A DNA stretch of 64,000 nucleotides, taken from Welwitschia mirabilis (lineage: Eukaryota > Gnetophyta > Gnetopsida > Welwitschiales). The position numbers were made by a program, and so were the translations under genes. The DNA is taken from NCBI GenBank assembly GCA_051453625.1, contig JBOZIK010000001.1, forward strand, positions 184,008,534 to 184,072,533, in the 5' to 3' direction. Under the pieces are notes generated by a model. That model ran no database searches, was not told the DNA's origin, and was given only the letters and a program-made list of their open reading frames with translations. Shown here in pieces: positions 1 through 12,714 of the stretch (positions within the stretch are counted from its first letter, which is position 1; each line of letters starts with the position of its first letter).

Positions 1-600
1 CAAAAATAAAAGTAAATGAAATCATCACCACTACAAGAACATTCTTGAAGATTATAAAGTAATATTTTAATCAAGACAAAAGAAACTCAAAGCACAATTC
101 AATATAACAACATCTCAAGAACATAATATTTATATTAGTTGGATATTTCAAAATAATTAAATCTTCCTAAATAATTCATTAAACCTAATATTTGTATCTT
201 TTTAAAAGAAGTAAAAATGTGGACATGATAGATCAAGTCCTATGTATTTATGATGAAAAAGTACAAAAATAAATTTAAAATACCAATTAAAGCATATAAT
301 AAAAAAAGAAAATGGACAATTAGAAACATGAAGAAGATTGTGTACCTACCTAAGTTTGAATCTAGCAGATTCCCTTAGAAGAAATCATAAAATCACTTAA
401 TTAATGATGCATAACATAATGCAAAAACTTTATAAAGTGTTACTTGAATAGGCAGTGATTATGACAATGCTAAGTAACTAATGTTTTCAATCAATAAATG
501 ATTAAATCAAAAGATGCTTAGAAATGAACTCACCTACTTACACCTTAAGACATATTTGAATCCTTGAAAGTGAAATGATCATGTGGGAATAATATAAGAC
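1..600. other. Unassigned AT-rich left edge
   Basis: No gene, RNA or convincing repeat boundary is visible. By position this should hold the 3' end, and perhaps the 3' LTR, of the minus-strand element E1, but I could not align it to the E1 LTR at 6880-8911. Confidence 0.4.
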
Positions 601-1254
601 CAATGAGCTTAGGAAAAAAGTAATGCCTTTAATGACAACATGAACATTACTAATTTTATAGCCTTAAAATGATAATTATTTTTTCCTAATGAGGGGAGTG
701 CAACCATAGTAAGAGAAGTAGGAACCCATAAAGCATGATCAACTGAACCCCTAGTGGAGTTCCCATAGCTACCAATACTACCAATGGTCCCTCTTGAGGA
801 AATTTACCCTAGTGTTGTAAGACATCATGGTGATCATGTATTTAGAATAGATACAATAGATCATGATCATTTACTTTTTCATTAAAAGAAATCCCACATA
901 ACCACATACTCTCAAAGACAAAGGTGAAGAAATGAGATGAAAAATAAGGAAGAACACTTCCAAACAACTACAGAGTTATATTATTAAGAGAAAACACAAA
1001 AAACCAAAGCATCTTCCTTCAAAATGAAGTTCATAGACATTTTAATGTCTTAAGAATAAGTGAATCTAGTCTTATCCCTTTGAAATTCCCAAGTAAAAAT
1101 TAATAGTCATGGTAACTTCATAAAGTAAAACATAAGTCAATTTAAATATGTTTAAGTCATAGCATGACATCCACCAAAAGAATCAGCTAAGAAAAAATTC
1201 AAATAGTCATAGGAGAACTTCTAAAGAAAGTGCTTCTATCATGTTCAAGGTTTA

Positions 1255-1385
1255 ATAACTCATGGATTTTTAACCTTTATTCATTTTTTGAATTTCCTTA
1301 GTATTCAAATCAAAAATATCAAATGAACCATTAAATGAACTTTCTATAAAAAATAAGAACCTAACCATCAAGAGGTTAACTTACT
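1255..1385 (-). pseudogene. Integrase C-terminal tail remnant (E1)
   Basis: On the minus strand the frame begins KLTS, then a stop in place of Lys or Gln, then WLGSY, and continues to a stretch resembling the family ending 'VNGQRLK'. In plant gypsy elements this is the region that follows the integrase core and reads roughly 'KL-x-WxGPY...V...NG...E'. The same block is better preserved in E3 at 62137-62370. Several stops and a frameshift make it non-functional. Confidence 0.6.
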
Positions 1386-1809
1386 ATATAAAAATAAAAA
1401 TAAAAACCAAGGATAATAACAGAATACATAAAATCAAAAGAAAATATAAAGAAAACTAAAAACAAGTTTGATTAGATTCTACATCCTATTCAACACTTTA
1501 TTAAAAAGAAAGAGAAAGGATTGTTTATTTTCCTAAGGCTATGATCCTAGGATGTTGTACTTTCTTGAAAAAATAAGGAAAAACAAAGATATATCAATTA
1601 ATAAAATATAAACGGTACACATGTATGACAAGGTAACATTTGAATTTCATAGAATTTATTTGCAACATGAGAAATAAAAAGTTCATATAGTTCATGGAAG
1701 AACAACCTCTTATCAAGTTAATGGCATGAAGAATTCCAAAAATAGATTTCATCTAAATATTAATACTGAGGACGAAAAAGATTAATGGTACTATTAAGAA
1801 TTAAAAGAT

Positions 1810-2544
1810 TTAGAGAAAACTTTTAGAATGAATGATTAAGATAGGTTTAATATGCTTAAGAAGTTCCTTAAGTCTTAGCTCTAAGTATGGATTATTAAGA
1901 AGATAAGATTTTCTAGAATTTACAAGTCCAAGATATCCCAAGTCATCCTTTGAAAAATAGATATTATTAAAGTCATAAGCTAAAGTGGACTTGGTAAAAG
2001 AGGGAATGATGCTACTTTGAGTGTTTCTAAGAGAATAAAATGGAGGAACACAGGAAGACTCTTTATGTTGAATTATTATATTGGAAAAAATAGGCCTATT
2101 TTTCATCAAGTTTGGTTGAGATTCTATAAATTCTTCATCATTCATCCTCTTCTCATTATTGTCTTTTTCCTAACTGTGTTGAGTACTTTTTGTGATTTTC
2201 TTTTAGTAACTATATCATCCTTTTTCTCATTATTCTTATTGTTCTTTTATTGAATTTTACTTTTTCTGACTATACTAAAATTTATCACTTAAGTTCACAT
2301 GTTGAACTTCTTTCTTATTAATAGATTTTACCTATTTATCCTTGTAATTAGAACTATTTATTTCTATTGGGTCATTGTACAAAGTTGAGTCTTGTAGTGT
2401 TCTCAATCTCTCTTCAACCAAGTGATGTTTTACAAATAAAGTTTGTTTAGCTCTTTTTTCTAATTTTTTATCATCTTCTAGATTTTTATTATTAGCATTA
2501 AAAACTATAATCATGTACTTCTTGTTATCTATGTAACATTTCAT
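1810..2544 (-). pseudogene. Post-protease linker of E1, copy 1
   Basis: Two open stretches (2544-2332 and 2145-1810) continue the polyprotein after the protease. The first begins 'MKCYIDNKKYMIIVFNANN', equivalent to the family's end-of-protease strand 'L.LR.....FNVF.A', and becomes Lys/Glu-rich. The second contains 'DLGYLGLVNSRKSYLL' and ends in an Leu/Lys-rich segment. E3 carries a counterpart at 61360-61560, so this is a conserved part of the family and not chance open frame. No catalytic domain is seen in it. Confidence 0.6.
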
Positions 2545-3000
2545 TAATCTAATCCATGTGTTTATGATGCAATGGGTAGTTGCACAAAAGGCTCTTCCTA
2601 AAAGTAGTGGGTAGATTCCATCATGTTATACTTCAATTATAACCATATATATGAGATACCCCCATGGATTTATTTATTAAAGTATTGGCTAATTTTAAAA
2701 TGATTTGTGTAGGTTCAATTCTTTCTTCTAATCTAAGTTTTTTACAAATGTGAAGAGGCATGATGTTTACACTTGTTCCTATGTTAATTAAAGCTTCTTT
2801 AATTTTCTTATTTCCTTATAAAGTAATACTTATTATTATTTCCCCAAGGTCTATAAATTTATAAGCCTTTTTTATGACTAAGTTAGAGATAGATTGTTTA
2901 AGAAAAATCTATTAAGAATAGTACATTTTTGTTTTCTTCTAAGTAGGTCTTTCCATAACTTAACATAGTTAGGATTTTCTTGCAAGAGTTTATAAAAGAA
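2540..3000 (-). pseudogene. Retropepsin (gypsy aspartic protease) remnant, copy 1
   Basis: Aspartic protease domain that in a live element would process the Gag-Pol polyprotein. Read from high to low coordinates it shows: 'NYVKLWKDLL' (about 2985-2930), like the conserved plant gypsy block 'SYxKFLKDLL'; then 'ALINIGTSVNIMPLHICKKL', which matches the family's 'AL.DLGASVNLMP' active-site block; then 'PLLLGRAFCATTHCII' (about 2612-2565), matching 'P.ILGRPFLATARAII'. The catalytic Asp is replaced by Asn (codon at 2783-2785), as expected of a C-to-T change on the opposite strand. An in-frame stop also lies upstream of the active site. Catalytically dead and not translatable as one frame. Confidence 0.75.
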
Positions 3001-3629
3001 TAACTTGATATTAACATTTTACATTAAGGCTTTTAAGTGTCCATAAAACATAGGATTAATGTTTAGTTTATCAAGGAAAGGGGTAGCTTGTCTTTTCCTT
3101 TTGTTCTTTTGTGAAGGCTCATTTAAAGTTAAAGAGAAATCATGTGTTTTTAAGATTTCTATATCATCCTCTTCCTCACTTTCTTCATCATTTTTGGAAT
3201 TTGAATTCTCATATACAGGTGGTTTTGTATTAATTCTACTTTTAGTTACTACTTTCCAATCTCTTTTTATTTCATTTGGGTTTGGTATAGTTGAGTTGTA
3301 AGAGATCCGTATGGTCTTTGATTGGCTAACATTATTTATTAAAACACATTAACTAAATTTTCAATGTTTATGTTAGTCTTTTCTTGCATTTTTCTCATCT
3401 CTTCCCTTGTATTTATAATTAGATCACCTTGATTTTAAAAATTTGAGAATCCTAATTGGAATTTTAAATTATTTGGTTGAAAGTTTAAGCTACTGAACAT
3501 ATTTCTAAAGGTTTTTAATTTTATTACCCATTCATTTCTTATTGATATTTTGTTTTTAAAATTGGACGTCCTTTGATTAAATGCACATACTTCTTCAAAC
3601 ATTTTCTATTTACATGATGGTAATAAGGG

Positions 3630-3671
3630 ACATTCGTTTATTAGATGAGAGTTATCTACACATATATTACA
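3630..3671 (-). other. Gag CCHC zinc knuckle, copy 1
   Basis: The minus strand reads 'CNICVDNSHLINEC', an exact C-x2-C-x4-H-x4-C nucleic-acid-binding knuckle, followed by 'PLLPSCK' and then a stop. This is the Gag C-terminal nucleocapsid motif. Confidence 0.8.
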
Positions 3672-4989
3672 TGTTAAAATTGTGTTATTTTCATTTGTTA
3701 CCTTTTCATAAACTAATATTTAAGTATATTTTCCCAAAATAGAAGTGAAATTTTTTATCACATTACTTGAATTATTTCACTATTCCTCCTTATCATGTTT
3801 TACTTCTTTTAAGTTTTTTATAATTTGACCTATAGTTTGATTGTCTTTAAAAGTTTTATTTAGATCCTACATTGTATTTAATACTTTATTAAAAAGAAAA
3901 AGAAAAGAAGGTTTATTTTCCTAAGGCTATGATCGTAGGATATTGTACTTTCCTAAAAAAAATAAGAACAAAGATAAAAAGATATCAATTGATAAAATAT
4001 ATAGGGTACACATGCATGACAAGGAAACATTTTGATTCCATAGAATTTACTTGCAACATGAGAAATAAAAAGTTCATATAGTTCATGAAAGAAAAACCTC
4101 TTATCAAATTCATGAAATGAAGAATTCCAAATATAGATTTCATCTCAATATTAATATTGAGGATGAAAAAGATTAATGGTACTATTAAGAATTAAAAAAT
4201 TTAGAGGAAACTTCCTAGAATGAATGATTAAGGTAGGTTTACTATACTTAATAAGTTCCTTAAGTCTTAGCTCTACATATGGATTATGAAAAAGATAAGA
4301 TTTTCTAGAATTTACAAGTCCAATATATTCCAAGTCATCCTTCAAAAAGAGATATTATTAGAGGCGTAACTAAAGTAAACTTAGTAAAACAAGGAGTGAT
4401 ATTACTTTGAGTGTTTTTAAGAGAATGAAATGGAGGAATACAAGCAAACTCTTTACGTTGAATTATTGTATTGGAAAGGATAGGTCCATTTTTCATAAAG
4501 TTTGGTTGACATTCTATAAATTCTTTGTCATTCCTTCTCTTCTCATTATTGTCTTTATCCTTATTGTGTTGAGTACTTTTTTGTGCTTTTCTTATCTATA
4601 ACTGTATTATCCTTTTTCTCATTATTCTTATTGTTCTTTTGTTGAATTTTACTTTTTTTGACTGTCGTCCAGAAGACTTAAGTGGATGATGATGATTATG
4701 ATAAAATTTCTCACTTAAGTTTGCATATTGGACTTCTTTCTTATTAATATATTTCCCTATTTTTCCTTGTAATTAGAACTGTTTATTTTTATTGGGTCAT
4801 TGTGCAAAGTTGAGTCTTAGAGCATTCTCAATTTCTCTTCAACCAAGTGATGTTTTACAAATAAAGTTAATTTAGCTCTTTTTTCTAAGTTTTCCTCATC
4901 TTCTAGATTTTTCTTATTAGCATTAAAACCTCTAATCATGTACTTATTGTTATCTATATAACATTCCATTAATCCAATCTATGTGTCTA

Positions 4990-5440
4990 TGATGCAATGG
5001 GCAGTTGCATAAAAGGCTCTTCCTAAAAGTAGTGGGTAGCTTCCATCATGTTCTACTTTAATTATAACCATATATATTCGGTAGAAAGATTCTTCTATTT
5101 ATATTACTAATTTTTAATAATCCCCATGGATTTCTTTATTAAAGTATTAGCTTATTCTAAAATGATTTATATAGGTTTAATTCTTTCTTCTAGTCCAAGT
5201 TTTTTACAAATGTGAAGAGGCATTATGTTTACACTTGTTCCTATGTTAATTAAAGATTTTTAAATTTTCTTATTTTCTTATAAAGTAACACTTATTATTT
5301 TTGCCTTAAGGTATATAAATTTAGAAGGCTTTTTTATGACTAAGTTAGATATAGAATGTGTAAGGAAAACTCTATTAGGGATAGTACATTTTTGTTTTCT
5401 TCTAAGTAGGTCTTTCCATAACTTAGCATAGTTAGGATTT
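4990..5440 (-). pseudogene. Retropepsin remnant, copy 2
   Basis: Second copy of the protease in the tandem duplication. The minus strand again reads 'INIGTSVNIMPLHICKKLGL' around 5250-5190, with the same Asn (5245-5247) in place of the catalytic Asp. A stop (TAA for Gln) follows shortly after. The 'LLGRAF' block is at about 5011-5038. Confidence 0.7.
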
Positions 5441-6084
5441 TCTTGCAAAAGTTTCTAAATAATAACTTGATATTAACATCTTACATTAAGGCTTTTAAGT
5501 ATTTATGAAAATTAGGATTAGTTTTTAGTCTGTCAAGTGAAGGGTTAGCTTGTCTTTTCCTTTTGTTCTTTTGTGAAGGCTTTTTAAAGTTGAAGGGAAA
5601 TCATGTATTTTTAAGAATTATATATTATCCTCTTCCTCACCTTCTTCATCATTTTGGGAGTTGAATTCTCATAAATAGATGGTGTTGTATTAATTCTACT
5701 TTTAGTTACTACTTTCTAATCTCTTTTGGTTTCATTTGGATTTGGTACAGTTGAGTTGTAAGAGATCTTTATGGTCTTTGATTGGCTAACATTATTTATT
5801 AAAATACATTAACTAAATTTTTAATGTTTATGTTAGTTTTTCTTGCATTTTCCTCATCTCTTCCATTGTATTTTATAATTATATCACCTTGATTTTGAAA
5901 ATTTTAGGAGCTTAATTGGAATTTTAAATTATTTGGTTGAGAGTTTAAGTTATTGAACATATTATCAAAGATTTCAAATTTTATTACCCATTCATTGCTT
6001 GTTGATATTTTGTTTTAAAAATTAGAAGGCCTTTGGTTAAATGCATATACTTCTTCAAACATTTTCTCTTTACATGATGATAAC

Positions 6085-6860
6085 AAGGAATATTTTTTTA
6101 TTGGATGAAAGTTATCTTCACATATATTACATGTTAAAATTATGTTATTTTCATTTGTTACCTTTGCATCAACTAATATTTAAGTATACTTCTCCAAATT
6201 AGAAGTGAAATTTTTAATCACATTAGTTGAATTATTTTGCTATTCCTCCTTATCATGTTCTACTTCTCTTAAGATTTTTATAATTTAACCTATAGTTCGA
6301 TAATCTTTAAAAGTTAGTTTAGGTCAAGTTTGACTTATTTTAACTAGATCTTCCAAAAACTTCCATGCATTACCTAAATTTAAGTTCATCAAGTTTCCAT
6401 CATAAGAAAATCTATAAGTTGTTTGGTTTCACTATTCAATCCATTGTAAAAATAATCTATTAATTGTGATTTAGAAAATTCATCAATAGGATTGAAATGA
6501 GTAGCTATAATAAAGTGGTTATATGTTATGGTATAATCCACATTAGGTTTTTATTAAAAGTTTGTAACTTCTTTTTTTCTTTTTCTCATTGTACTCTCAC
6601 TCATGAATATTTTAATAAATGCTTCTTGTACTTAACTCCAAGTTTTAAGATTTTATAAGGAATGGTTTTAAGCCAAAGTTTTTCTCTTTCTCTAATTATA
6701 ATAGGAAAGATGATTATGTAAATTTTATCACTAATTGATTTTTCCCCCTATTTTCTGAATTGAGCACAAGTTATTCTATATTAGCGAGATGTTGAAAAGA
6801 TCTTCATTAGGTTCTCCTAAAAATGTTGGATAAGCATTTAAGTTTCTTAGTTTTATATAT
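6085..6860 (-). pseudogene. Gag capsid and zinc-knuckle remnant of E1
   Basis: The minus strand preserves a chain of retrotransposon Gag landmarks across frameshifts: 'YPTFLGEPNEDLF' (about 6840-6800), 'REREKLWLKTIPYK' (about 6697-6656), 'LIDYFYNGLNSETKQLID' (about 6480-6430), then 'GNLMNLNLGNAWKFLEDL' (about 6395-6340). These match plant gypsy Gag blocks of the type 'P.F.GEP.ED', 'RE.AK.WL', 'FYNGL...T..LID' and 'GG.LM...AW.L...L'. The zinc knuckle at 6090-6131 has its last Cys changed to Tyr. At least one frameshift (near 6425) and several stops at Gln or Trp positions break the gene. Confidence 0.8.
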
Positions 6861-6879
6861 CACTAGGAGGTAATTCAAA

Positions 6880-8911
6880 AGAATTTTGGATTTTATGTTT
6901 TCTATTGGCTATTAGATATTTTAGTGTAACATTTGCATCTACATTTGAATTTGCATTAGAAGTTCCTATCATGATTAGAATATTGGATGATGCTACTTAT
7001 TTTTGCTTTTGCATTGTACTTAAAAAACATGAATAAAAATGATTTTCATTTAAAATATTACTTTCTTTTGGAAAGTAAGATTCTAAAATAATAAAAGATA
7101 AAAAATCTTCTTATACAATTCTCAAAATTCTTTGTGTACATAGGGTGTGTGTATTTAGATTAAGCTTAAAGTTAACCAAAACTTATCTGATATTTTCCTC
7201 AACAAGCATTCAATCTCTCTAATACTTTGTATTTTTACTCAAGTGTGCCATCTTATTATATGCTCAATAATGTGTCTAAAAAAGTCATCTCTTTCATCAT
7301 CTAGACAATGCGTTGGATAACCACTATACAAAAAATAGAAAAGAAAAAATAGAAAAATAGATTCATTCAAAAACAAAATAGAAAGACACTATTAGTCATT
7401 CTCCTGAGTCATCTAGATAATAAATAAAATAATATCAATTTATTATGCATCAGAAAACCAAAACAAAGGTTGTCATTCACCTATATCATCTAGACAACAG
7501 AAAGTACGATAGGGCATTATTTGTAGAATGAAAATTGAAAACCTATGGAAATAAAAAAATGATATTTATAGTAAAAATACAAATAATGTGAATCGAAGTC
7601 CAAGGCTCTTCTTTAGGTAACAACAATTCTTGAACTTCTTGTGAACTTCTATAATAATGGTGTCAAAATGTTATGGTATTTATTTATGAAATCATTATGT
7701 CCATGGTCAAATCTTGTCAATCTCAAATATTTGTATAACATACATACTAGTATATATGGAAGTGAACCTGAATGTTATAATCCATTAAAGGCATAATGCT
7801 TGAAGGTAGATAATTGATTTAAGAAAAGTATTTTTATATTTTTCTTTTTAGATTTAAAATGAAAAGAGTAATGCAAGAAAATAATACAAAGTATATACAA
7901 TAATGCAATGCAAATAAAAACTACGTTAAATGTAATATCTATTTAACGACCAAATCTTTGTCACCAAGCTTAGCTCTATGTAACCTAAATAAATGAAGGA
8001 AATTGTCACCAACCCTAACCAACCTAAGCTGTCAAGTAAATTAAACAAAATATAAAAAACATGTAAGTATTATTCTATGAAGGTGAAATGTAATGCAATG
8101 CAAAATATAAACTAATTATTTTAACCTTAACAAAGGTTACCCTTGATTATCTATATCCACTATGAATCTATTACAAAATCATAATAAATATAAACTATAA
8201 GGGGGATGCACATGAATAAAACTAAAAAAAACTTTTTATTACTAGTGAACCAACATCCTATTACAAAGTAGCATTACCTTAATGAAGGAGATACAACCAA
8301 ATACCAAGGAAGATCCATCTTTACAATAGTGGATGAACCTCCTACCCTTCGATCTCCTATCATAAAATTTTTAAGTGTCAAAGAAGATAAACTTATACTG
8401 AGGTTAAAGGAGGTATTTATTTGAATGAAACACTCTAAAAATAGAAAATCTAATAGATTCAATATAAATCCTAATAGCACATAGGAGGTACATAACACAT
8501 TGTAGAAGTTAGATGAAATTTGGTGCATTATGTAAAATTAGGCGTTATCTTGAGCATCATTCAAATGATGATGTAGATAATTCCACATTAAGAGAAGTTT
8601 CATATTATCTTTCATCTTTGATCCAGTTAGCATTCTTATTAGCATACATGTGGTATCGTCCGACAGTGTCATCTGGATGATGGAGTAGATGATAGTCTTT
8701 TTAAGCATTCTAATCAAAATAAATTGGCCTTATATATTATTATGTAAATTCTTAGAAATTATCTAAAATGCCTTCTAATGTATTAGTGATTATGTATTTC
8801 CATGATTTTCTCCTTAACTCTCAATAATCATTGAAATCCACTTAAACCTATCTAAATATCTTATAAAACTACTCAAAATACCCCATCAAAAACATACAAT
8901 TTGGCATCACA
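6880..8911 (-). repeat. LTR plus leader of E1
   Basis: Diverged copy of 10650-12703. In the element's orientation it starts TGTGATGCCAAATTGTATG (right end at 8911), the usual TG start of an LTR. Similarity to the E2 copy continues past the likely LTR end (about 7130) into the leader and gag start near 6880, so the inner LTR border and primer-binding site are not resolved. Confidence 0.6.
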
Positions 8912-9049
8912 ACATACATAAAGGTTCAAATGAAAGCGATGAAGAGATGATACCATTGTTAAGATTACAAAACAATGTGCAGGTAGGAGTAGAAGAAAAG
9001 ATATCATTTAAGGTTTGACATGTAAGTACAAGTGAAAGTAATCAAGAAG

Positions 9050-10640
9050 AATGGGTAGACTCTTTAGGTCGGATTGTTGTATTAAAAGGTGTAAGTCTAT
9101 TTTCCATTAATTTTAGTTCATTTTCTATAAGTTCTTCTTTATTTCTCTCTTTCTCATTATTGTCTTTATTATTACTTAGTTGAATTATTTCTTCACTTTC
9201 TTTGTTATTATCTTTGATAATATCTTTATCTTCTTCATTATCTTTATCATTATCATTGGCTATATCTTTCTCTTCTTTTTTGTACTTATTATTATTTTCT
9301 TAAGGACTATTATCATTCTTTAAGTTGGTGGATTCATCAAAAATATCATTAAAAAGATCATAAAAAGAAATTTGTTCATTATCTTCATTATGATGTGGAA
9401 GATTTTATGATATTTCTTGAGTTAACTCTCATTCCTTTCTATTGGGTAATTTAGTTAATTCTAAACTATAATCTTTATTATTTGTCATTAAAAGACTATA
9501 ATTGTCCATCATCTAAGACTATTATCTAAGCTACATATCTAGACAACTTTCTTCATTATGTAAATTCTCCATTTATTTTACTTCATACATAAATTCTCCC
9601 TAATCTTATATATTGGACTTCCTTCTAAGCTTCGACTCTTTTATCCTCCTTATAGAGTAAGTGAAAACGAGGTATATGATTTAGTATCTCAGTATCATTA
9701 TCATCATCTTCTTCCTCATCTTTCTCATCATTCTGTTACATGTTATTATTTTCCAATTTATTAGATTCATCATAAGGAGAAATGTGATCATTATCTTCAA
9801 TATGGATTAAAGAATTTTTAGATTTTTCATGAATTAATTCCTTTAGTTTATCTTTATTTTCTAGTAGGAAGTGAATGAAATTATAATCTAGTATCTTATC
9901 ATCTAATAAATAGTTATCTTTATCCCTAAATAATTGAGTTAAATTGTGATTATTCTTATTTTATCCATCTCCTAATGAATTAAATGTTGTAAGTTAATAC
10001 AAAATTTCATTTTCTATATTAAAGAAAGAATTGTTGCTACTAATTTCTAAATTCTCCTCATTCTTCTTAAGGTGGAATGTAGTAAGATAGGCTTGAGTTG
10101 TAAAAGAACCTTCAAATAGTTGATTTGTAATAAATTTTATCAAAGGATCTTAATCGTATTTGTTATGTTCTTATTAGTATCTTCTTGTCTCTTTGTCATT
10201 TGTCAATCATTTCTTTAACATAATAATTTCTTTCTTTATAGCAATTTATGGGAGATGGATCTTCTTCTTCAATAATTCATGAGAGATGAAGGGAACTTAC
10301 TAAAATGATTATAGGATATTTTACTAAAGGAGGTGGAATCCATAAAATATTGAAAAATTTCATTATTATTTCCACATGAAACTTGAAAAGAAAAATAAGA
10401 TGGTTGAAAAGAGAAAGGTGTCCAATTCCTAGACTCAACATCATTTGGTGTTGTTCATCTTCTTTCTGTAAATACTTCTTAAAGTGTTTCTTTTCCATTA
10501 TCCTCTAAAATTCTATTTTTTCTCCTTCTTTTAGCCTACTTTTAGTTAATATTTCTCCAATGGTCCTTTTATCACTACTCTTAGAAGTAGATAAGAAGGA
10601 TAAATAAGAATAATTCTTAGTTCTAGATTCTAGATCATCA
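9050..10640 (-). pseudogene. E2 gag and acidic linker remnant
   Basis: Minus-strand frame fragments rich in Glu, Asp, Asn and Lys, for example around 9300-9150, form the acidic linker seen in this family. The segment aligns in reverse orientation with E3 59670-61000; shared stretches include the sequence coding 'FQPSYFSFQ' (about 10420-10390). The Gag zinc knuckle has been deleted here. The longest open piece is 10498-10277 (73 codons), which is not in the conserved frame throughout. No protease signature was found. Confidence 0.55.
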
Positions 10641-10649
10641 TTAGGAAGT

Positions 10650-12703
10650 AAGTCAAAAGAGTTTTATATTTCTCATTTCCTTTTAGCTATTAACTCTCCA
10701 ATTGTAATATTTACATCTAAATTAAATGTTCCTATCATGATTGGTATATGAGGCAACGCTACATGTTAAATTTAACATTAATAAAGAAGGGATAAAATGA
10801 TTTTGCTTCATTTTATTATTTTTACAACTTTTTAAAAAATTTGGTTCTTAAAACAACAAAAGTAGGAAAAAATAATTTTTTAATTCTTGAAATTTATGTA
10901 CTTGGGGTATAGTCAAGTAACCCTTTTTTTCCTTATTTTTCTTAACCAAGCTTCATTCCCTCTAATATCTTAGCTTTTCACCAAATTTTACCATGTCCCT
11001 GCATGCTCAAAAAAAATGTTTTCATAACCATCATCTTGGTCATCATCTAGATGATATCTTGAGTGACCAATTTATAGAAAACAAAAAATGAAAAATAGAT
11101 TTGCCAAAAAATAGAATAGAAACACATTGTTAGTCATCTTTGTATGTCATCTGGATGACAAATAAGATGATATCAATTTATTACATAACAGAAAATGAAA
11201 ATATAACTATGAAAAAGCATTGAAAAAATACTAACTCTAGGTCATTATGCCTTGTGTCATCTGAATGACAGATACGAGGATAAGGGTTTCATTGCAGAAC
11301 ATAAACCAAAATTTATGAAAATAAAAACTATAATATAAAAATATAATGCTACTACAAAAAAATAGCATGAATTAAAATTCAAGGCACTTATCTAGGTAAC
11401 AATAATCCTTGAACTTCTTACGATCTTTCTTGATAATAGAGCTACAATTATTGTAGTGTATACTTCTACAATTATTATGATCTTAAGAAAATATTATCAA
11501 CAATAAATATTTGCATAAATACACACACTAGTATAGATGAGATTTAACTCGAATGTTGTAATCCATCAAAGGTACTAGACTTAAAGTTAGAGAATTGATT
11601 TCAAATAAAATATTTTTATTGATTTCAAATGAAATATTTTCATATTTTTCTATTTATAAAAATGGAAATAAAAACCAATGTAAGAAAACAGTGGAAAGTA
11701 AATAAATTAATGCAAGGAAATGCAAATGAGAACTATTCTAAATGAAATATCTATCTAACTATCAAATATTCCTATTATAAAGATTAGCCCTATATAATCT
11801 AGATTAATCAAGGAAAATGTCATTAATCCCAACTAACTTAAGATATTAGGTATATTAAAAAAAATATAAAAAAACATACAAGTACTATACTATAAAGTGC
11901 AAAATGAAATGTAACGTTGTCCTCATGATCTATATCAACTATGAATCTATCATTAAATCATAACCAACATAAATCATAAGGAAGATGCATAGAATAAAAC
12001 TAAAGGAAATGTATAATTAATGTCAAACCAACATCATGTTGTAAAGCAGCAGCATCTTAATGGAGGATACACATCCCAACACCAAGGAAGACTTTATCTA
12101 CAATAATGGATAAACCTCCTATCCTTCAATCTCCTGATATAAGATTTCCATATGCTAAAGAAGATAAAAGTCAGAGTTGAGAGTAAGGAGGTATTTATTA
12201 TAACAAAACATCTTAATAATAGACAATAATAACAGACACAATAAAAATCCTAACAGCATGCAGGAAGCATATAACACATTACAAAGTTTAGATGAATTTT
12301 AATGTATTAATTAAAAATAGTTATCAAATTGACTATCATCCAGATGAGGGCAAAGGTAATGACATGTCAAGAGACGTCTCATCTCAGCTTTCATCTTCAG
12401 TCTTGGTAGCATACTTATTAACATACACATGGTGTTGTCCATACTATTGTTCAGATGATTAAGGAGATAATAGTATTCTAAAGCTCTTTAATCAAGTTAA
12501 ATTGACTTTTTAAATCATTAACTCCTCCTTAAAATGTGAAACATTAAAAATCATCCAAAATACCTCCAAATGTACTTGTGATTGCTTATTTTCATGATTC
12601 TCTCCTTAACACTTAATAATCATTAAATTCCACTTAAACCTATCTAAATGTCCTATGAAATTACTTAGAATATCTCATTAAAAACATACAATTTGACATC
12701 ACA
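10650..12703 (-). repeat. LTR plus leader of E2
   Basis: Partner of the E1 block 6880-8911; collinear over about 2 kb with scattered indels. In element orientation it begins TGTGATGTCAAATTGTATG at 12703. No coding frame is seen in it. Confidence 0.6.
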
Positions 12704-12714
12704 AAAATAGCCTA

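Larger units (their letters stand above)
1475..6310. repeat. Direct tandem duplication of about 2.4 kb inside E1
   Basis: 1475-3865 and 3866-6310 are collinear, diverged copies of one segment. Matching landmarks are the 'ctttattaaaaagaaa' start (about 1498 and 3884), 'gttccttaagtcttagctct' (about 1863 and 4254), the protease motif (2771-2785 and 5233-5247) and the zinc knuckle (3630-3671 and 6090-6131). Many substitutions and small indels separate them, so the duplication is old. Both copies share the protease Asp-to-Asn change, so that mutation predates the duplication. Confidence 0.85.
600..8911 (-). mobile_element. E1: decayed Ty3/gypsy-type element lacking RT/integrase core
   Basis: Read on the minus strand (right to left) the order is: LTR-like block (8911 to about 6880), gag capsid region (about 6860-6330), CCHC zinc knuckle, acidic linker, aspartic protease, second linker, then directly an integrase C-terminal tail (1385-1255) and a 3' block near 840-690. 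Only about 450 bp separate linker and integrase tail, where about 2.5-3 kb of reverse transcriptase, RNase H and integrase core would normally lie. The knuckle-protease-linker part is present twice (1475-3865 and 3866-6310). All frames are broken. The left end is uncertain. The style of the gag and protease motifs suggests an Athila/Tat-like lineage; that placement is inference. Confidence 0.75.
8912..12703 (-). mobile_element. E2: second gypsy-type element, truncated by E1
   Basis: Same family and strand as E1: LTR and leader 12703-10650, internal region 10650-8912. The internal part stops abruptly at the outer end of the E1 LTR, within linker sequence equivalent to E1 about 2060. The simplest reading is that E1 inserted into E2 and the rest of E2 lies beyond the left edge of the window. 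Confidence 0.6.

Noticed and set aside
3059-3301. 80-codon plus-strand frame with a Ser run
   Set aside because: It is the reverse of the acidic Gag-Pol linker of E1 (Glu/Asp codons read backwards as Ser/Phe/Leu).
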